The notes below the pieces were generated by a model. The model saw only the letters and a program-made list of their open reading frames with translations, was not told where the DNA came from and searched no databases. A program made the position numbers and the translations under genes. This document shows, piece by piece, positions 61,281 through 64,000 of a stretch of 64,000 nt of DNA. The stretch's first letter is position 1; each line of letters begins with the position of its first letter. The stretch is from Anaerotignum faecicola (GTDB lineage Bacteria; Bacillota; Clostridia; Lachnospirales; Anaerotignaceae), in the NCBI GenBank assembly GCA_024460105.1, contig JANFXS010000002.1, forward strand, positions 248,001 through 312,000. Reading direction: 5' to 3'.

Positions 61281-62374
61281 TATTTTCTTTCCCCTTCATA
61301 GTCAACATAACTTTCCATATCCAGATCGCCGAACGTAATCATTTTATTATAAACTTCCGCCGCCATATTAAAAAGCGGAATTGCCGCTAAAGCTCCCGTA
61401 CCTTCTCCCAGACCCATACCGCAGTCAATATAAGGCTCAAGCCCGATATGCGAAAGTATTTCGTTTCCGAAGGGCTCCTTTGAAATATGCGACGCAAACA
61501 TATAATCCTTAACGGCAGGATTAATGTTAACCGCACACATCGCCGCCGCCGCCGAAATAAAGCCGTCGGCAACAACCGGTATTTTATGTATGCCGCCGCC
61601 AAGAAACAATCCCGCCATTCCCGCAATATCATATCCGCCTACAGATTTGAGGACGTCAAGCCCGTTGAAATTATCGCCGTAATTTTTGCGGAACCTGCCG
61701 ATTATCCTGTTAACCGTTTCAATCTTTTTTAAAAACACGGGATTTGAAAGCCCGGCCCCTTTCCCCGTTGTTTCCGAAGCGCTTTTATGCAGTAGAACGG
61801 CGGCTATTGCACTGGCCGAAGTAGTATTGCCGATACCCATTTCGCCCGCGGCTATGACGTTGTATCCTCTCGATTTCAGTTCCCCCGCAATATCTATGCC
61901 GCACATAACGGCTTTTATGCAGTTGTCAAAATCCATTGCGTCAGTAACGGCTATATTATTAGATCCCTTGGCAATTTTCCTGCCGCATACTTTTCCGGGA
62001 AGAAGTTCATGTCCGTAACAAAAATCGCCGTTTATGCCTATATCAACGGCAAAAACATCGGCCCCGCATACTTCCGCCATTATGGACGCGCTGGTTTTCC
62101 CTTTTTCAAAATTTGCCGTAACCAAAGCAGTAACTTCCATGCCGGTCTGAGTCACTCCTTCCGCAACAACGCCGTGATCCCCGCACATCACCACAAGCGC
62201 CGGTTTATCTGCACGGACGCTTTCGGCGCCGCTTATACCGGCAATTTTTATGACGGCGTCCTCAAGTTTTCCAAGCCCATATATAGGCTTTGCAATATTC
62301 GCCCATCTTTTTGCGGCCTTCTCCATTTCCTTCCTGTCGGAAGGGCGTATTTCTTTAAAGCACGGAATTTCCAT
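61280..62374 (-). CDS. cobT: Nicotinate-nucleotide-dimethylbenzimidazole phosphoribosyltransferase
   Basis: About 364 residues. VVMCGDHGVVAEGVTQTGMEV, EMGIGNTTSASAIAAVLL and the C-terminal GMGLGEGTGALAAIPL with the catalytic glutamate are characteristic. It makes alpha-ribazole phosphate, the lower-ligand precursor. The ATG at 62374 is given; a GTG at 62386 is an alternative. Either start lies inside the 3' end of cbiA, so the two genes are translationally coupled. Confidence 0.95.
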   Translation of the reverse strand: MEIPCFKEIRPSDRKEMEKAAKRWANIAKPIYGLGKLEDAVIKIAGISGAESVRADKPALVVMCGDHGVVAEGVTQTGMEVTALVTANFEKGKTSASIMAEVCGADVFAVDIGINGDFCYGHELLPGKVCGRKIAKGSNNIAVTDAMDFDNCIKAVMCGIDIAGELKSRGYNVIAAGEMGIGNTTSASAIAAVLLHKSASETTGKGAGLSNPVFLKKIETVNRIIGRFRKNYGDNFNGLDVLKSVGGYDIAGMAGLFLGGGIHKIPVVADGFISAAAAMCAVNINPAVKDYMFASHISKEPFGNEILSHIGLEPYIDCGMGLGEGTGALAAIPLFNMAAEVYNKMITFGDLDMESYVDYEGERK

Positions 62375-63719
62375 TTCTTTCACCACACTTTTTTAAAAAG
62401 TTATACACGGCTTTAATATTGCTGTAAAAATATAAATGCGGAAATCCGGCAAACATGTTTTCCCCCGCATGCGCACAGTTCCAGCTTTTTTCGCTCATAG
62501 GCTTCACGGCAACTGCTCCGTCCCCGTTATTCGTGCTGTCCCAATAATGAAATTCATGCCCTTTAAAAACGGTTTTTTCACTTCCGAAAATAGACGGCCT
62601 TTCAATTCTTATTTCAGCATATCCAAAACGGTTAAGCTGCTCGGTTTTATAGCAGTGCCCTTTTATAAATCCAGCCATGTTATAATTAATGCCCCTTGCA
62701 CTCTCAAGCATATCGGAAAGGTACATAAATCCGCCGCATTCGGCAAACACGGGCGTTCCGCCTTCAAGGGTTTCCTTAACGCTTTTAAGCATATGCCTGT
62801 TTTCCGAAAGTTCTTTAGAAAAAAGTTCGGGGTACCCACCGCCGAATATAACCCCGTCCAGCCCGTCCGGCATGGCTTTGTCCATAAGAGGAGAAAAAGG
62901 AACAATCTCCGCCCCCATTTTTTCCATAATCGTCAGGTTTTCGTTGTAGTAAAAACAAAATACATTATCCATTGCAACGCCGATCCTCACTTTTTTATCA
63001 AGTTTCGGTATATGCGGCGGTGAAAAAGGCATGTCTTTTGCCGTTTCGGCAGTTTTTATTATGCCGTTGATATCCACTGTTTCAACAAGCCTTTTAGCCA
63101 TAGAATCTATCTTTTCTTTGAGATTTTTAATCTCATGCGGCATTATAAGCCCTAAATGCCTGCTTTCAATGGTAAATTCCCTCACATCCGGAATATATCC
63201 GAAAACTTTTATTCCGAGGCTTTCTTCTATAACGCCTTTAAGACGTGCGTACATATGGTAAGTGGTTCTGTTAAGTATAACGCCGGAAATAAAACTGTTT
63301 TCCTTATAATCCATAAGGCCTTTTATAATGGGCACTATGGAAAGGCTCATCCCGCGGCAGTCCACAATCAGCACAACGGGCGTTCCGGTTGCGCGCGCCA
63401 CATCATATGTAGAAGCCTTGTCGCTTATTCCCCCCATACCGTCGTAATATCCCATAACGCCCTCTATTACCGCTATATCGCACCCCTTTGAACTGTCGTT
63501 TAATATGTAATTAACCGTGTCGTCATCGCAAAAGTATGTGTCAAGATTTCCGGTTTTAGTGCCGAGTATTTTTGCATGGAACATTGGATCGATATAATCC
63601 GGGCCGCATTTAAAAGCGCTTACTTTAAGTTTCTTATTCATAATGGCCTGTATTATGCCGCATGTTATAAACGTCTTTCCGCTGCCGCTTTTAGGCGCCG
63701 CCAAAAGTATCCTGTTCAT
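62355..63719 (-). CDS. cbiA: Cobyrinate a,c-diamide synthase
   Basis: About 454 residues. N-terminal ATP-binding domain RILLAAPKSGSGKTFITCG with KCGPDYIDPMFH, and a C-terminal glutamine amidotransferase-like domain with the nucleophile in VFAECGGFMYLSD and a histidine in GHEFHYWD. It amidates the a and c carboxylates of cobyrinate. The ATG at 63719 is preferred because GGGGGAGGGG precedes it; it lies 29 bases inside cbiT. Confidence 0.96.
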   Translation of the reverse strand: MNRILLAAPKSGSGKTFITCGIIQAIMNKKLKVSAFKCGPDYIDPMFHAKILGTKTGNLDTYFCDDDTVNYILNDSSKGCDIAVIEGVMGYYDGMGGISDKASTYDVARATGTPVVLIVDCRGMSLSIVPIIKGLMDYKENSFISGVILNRTTYHMYARLKGVIEESLGIKVFGYIPDVREFTIESRHLGLIMPHEIKNLKEKIDSMAKRLVETVDINGIIKTAETAKDMPFSPPHIPKLDKKVRIGVAMDNVFCFYYNENLTIMEKMGAEIVPFSPLMDKAMPDGLDGVIFGGGYPELFSKELSENRHMLKSVKETLEGGTPVFAECGGFMYLSDMLESARGINYNMAGFIKGHCYKTEQLNRFGYAEIRIERPSIFGSEKTVFKGHEFHYWDSTNNGDGAVAVKPMSEKSWNCAHAGENMFAGFPHLYFYSNIKAVYNFLKKCGERNGNSVL

Positions 63720-64000
63720 TTGCCCCTCCCCCTTCAAACGAAATTATATAAACCGGATTATTTGCTTTCATAAGACGGCTTTTCCCGGCTTTCCTTGCCT
63801 TTGAAACATTAATCTGCAATATTTCCTCTTCAATTAAACTGAATTTTTCCACACAGTTTAAAACAGCCGACAATGTTTCAATAGTAACGGCATTGACAAC
63901 AAATCTTGCGCGGTTGTTTTTATTCAACGCTTCCGATATTATTTTCTCAATGTTCCCGCCGCTTCCTCCTATAAACACATGGGTAGGCGGCGGCAGCAGT
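63691..64000 (-). CDS. cbiT: Cobalt-precorrin-6B C15-methyltransferase (decarboxylating), C-terminal part
   Basis: Only the last 102 codons are in the window; the gene continues beyond 64000. LLPPPTHVFIGGSGGNIEKI, then VNAVTIETLSAVLNCVEKF and INVSKARKAGKSRLMKANNPVYI, is the second half of the CbiT methyltransferase domain. It could be a stand-alone CbiT or the end of a CbiE-CbiT fusion; the missing upstream part would decide. It overlaps cbiA by 29 bases, with the cbiA start within its reading frame. Confidence 0.88.
   Translation of the reverse strand, partial: LLPPPTHVFIGGSGGNIEKIISEALNKNNRARFVVNAVTIETLSAVLNCVEKFSLIEEEILQINVSKARKAGKSRLMKANNPVYIISFEGGGANEQDTFGGA

Noticed and set aside
1-64000. 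CRISPR array, transposase, prophage or toxin-antitoxin pair
   Set aside because: Looked for regularly spaced repeats and for the typical proteins; none is present. The only repeats are the dispersed family and local operator-like repeats.

Overview
The window reads as a chromosomal segment of a strictly anaerobic, low-G+C, spore-forming Firmicute of the class Clostridia, probably in or near Lachnospirales. The evidence is a leucine T-box leader, AGGAGG-type ribosome binding sites, spore genes (cotJA, cotJB, spoVAA, spoVAB), ribonuclease J, an anaerobic-type cobalamin pathway (cbi genes) and sigma-54 promoters next to a sigma-54 activator. I do not assign a genus. No rRNA, CRISPR array, insertion sequence with a transposase or prophage is visible.

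Layout. 1-500: start of leuA behind a T-box. 640-3330: a DUF1576 membrane protein divergent from an Ldh_2-type dehydrogenase. 3660-4360: cotJA-cotJB and a cotJC cut off after 34 codons. 5100-7410: polar amino acid ABC transporter, then tRNA-Arg(CCT). 8200-18020: a complete kdp potassium uptake locus (kdpD, kdpE, a 32-residue peptide, kdpF, A, B, C and an unknown 297-residue protein), in which kdpE has lost its N-terminus in frame. 18420-21140: OpuC-type osmolyte transporter. 21490-28950: a sulfur amino acid catabolic operon (C-S lyase, NhaC-type transporter, M20 amidohydrolase, methionine gamma-lyase) behind a sigma-54 promoter with repeated activator sites, next to its probable PrpR-type activator. 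29130-35160: sparse, with a hypothetical gene, gene remnants, a second sigma-54 promoter driving an allantoate/N-carbamoyl amino acid hydrolase, and a hemerythrin-CheX fusion. 35180-37900: spoVAA-spoVAB and a copper-amine-oxidase-N/HtrA-like protease. 38130-50320: housekeeping genes (gpsA, plsY, der, DUF512, pgeF, yraN, rnhB, rnj, DUF1292, ruvX, ireB, mtaB). 50470-53970: TAXI-type TRAP transporter. 54240-64000: cobalamin cluster running off the end of the window.

The least explained element is a dispersed intergenic repeat of about 260-330 bp. It occurs at least five times (4465, 7746, 32817, 34825 and 44790), on both strands, with short terminal inverted repeats close to CAGTTTATAAG and, in its right half, a long imperfect hairpin whose arms resemble TTTTAACGGGCGTTAGCGGC. 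No protein is encoded in it. It looks like a non-autonomous mobile element or a structured-RNA repeat.

Other points of interest are two CobU homologues that each lack a different conserved motif and look complementary, and the two sigma-54 promoters with distinct upstream repeats. Start codons were moved where a clear Shine-Dalgarno sequence pointed to an internal start. All functions rest on family resemblance read by eye; no search was run.
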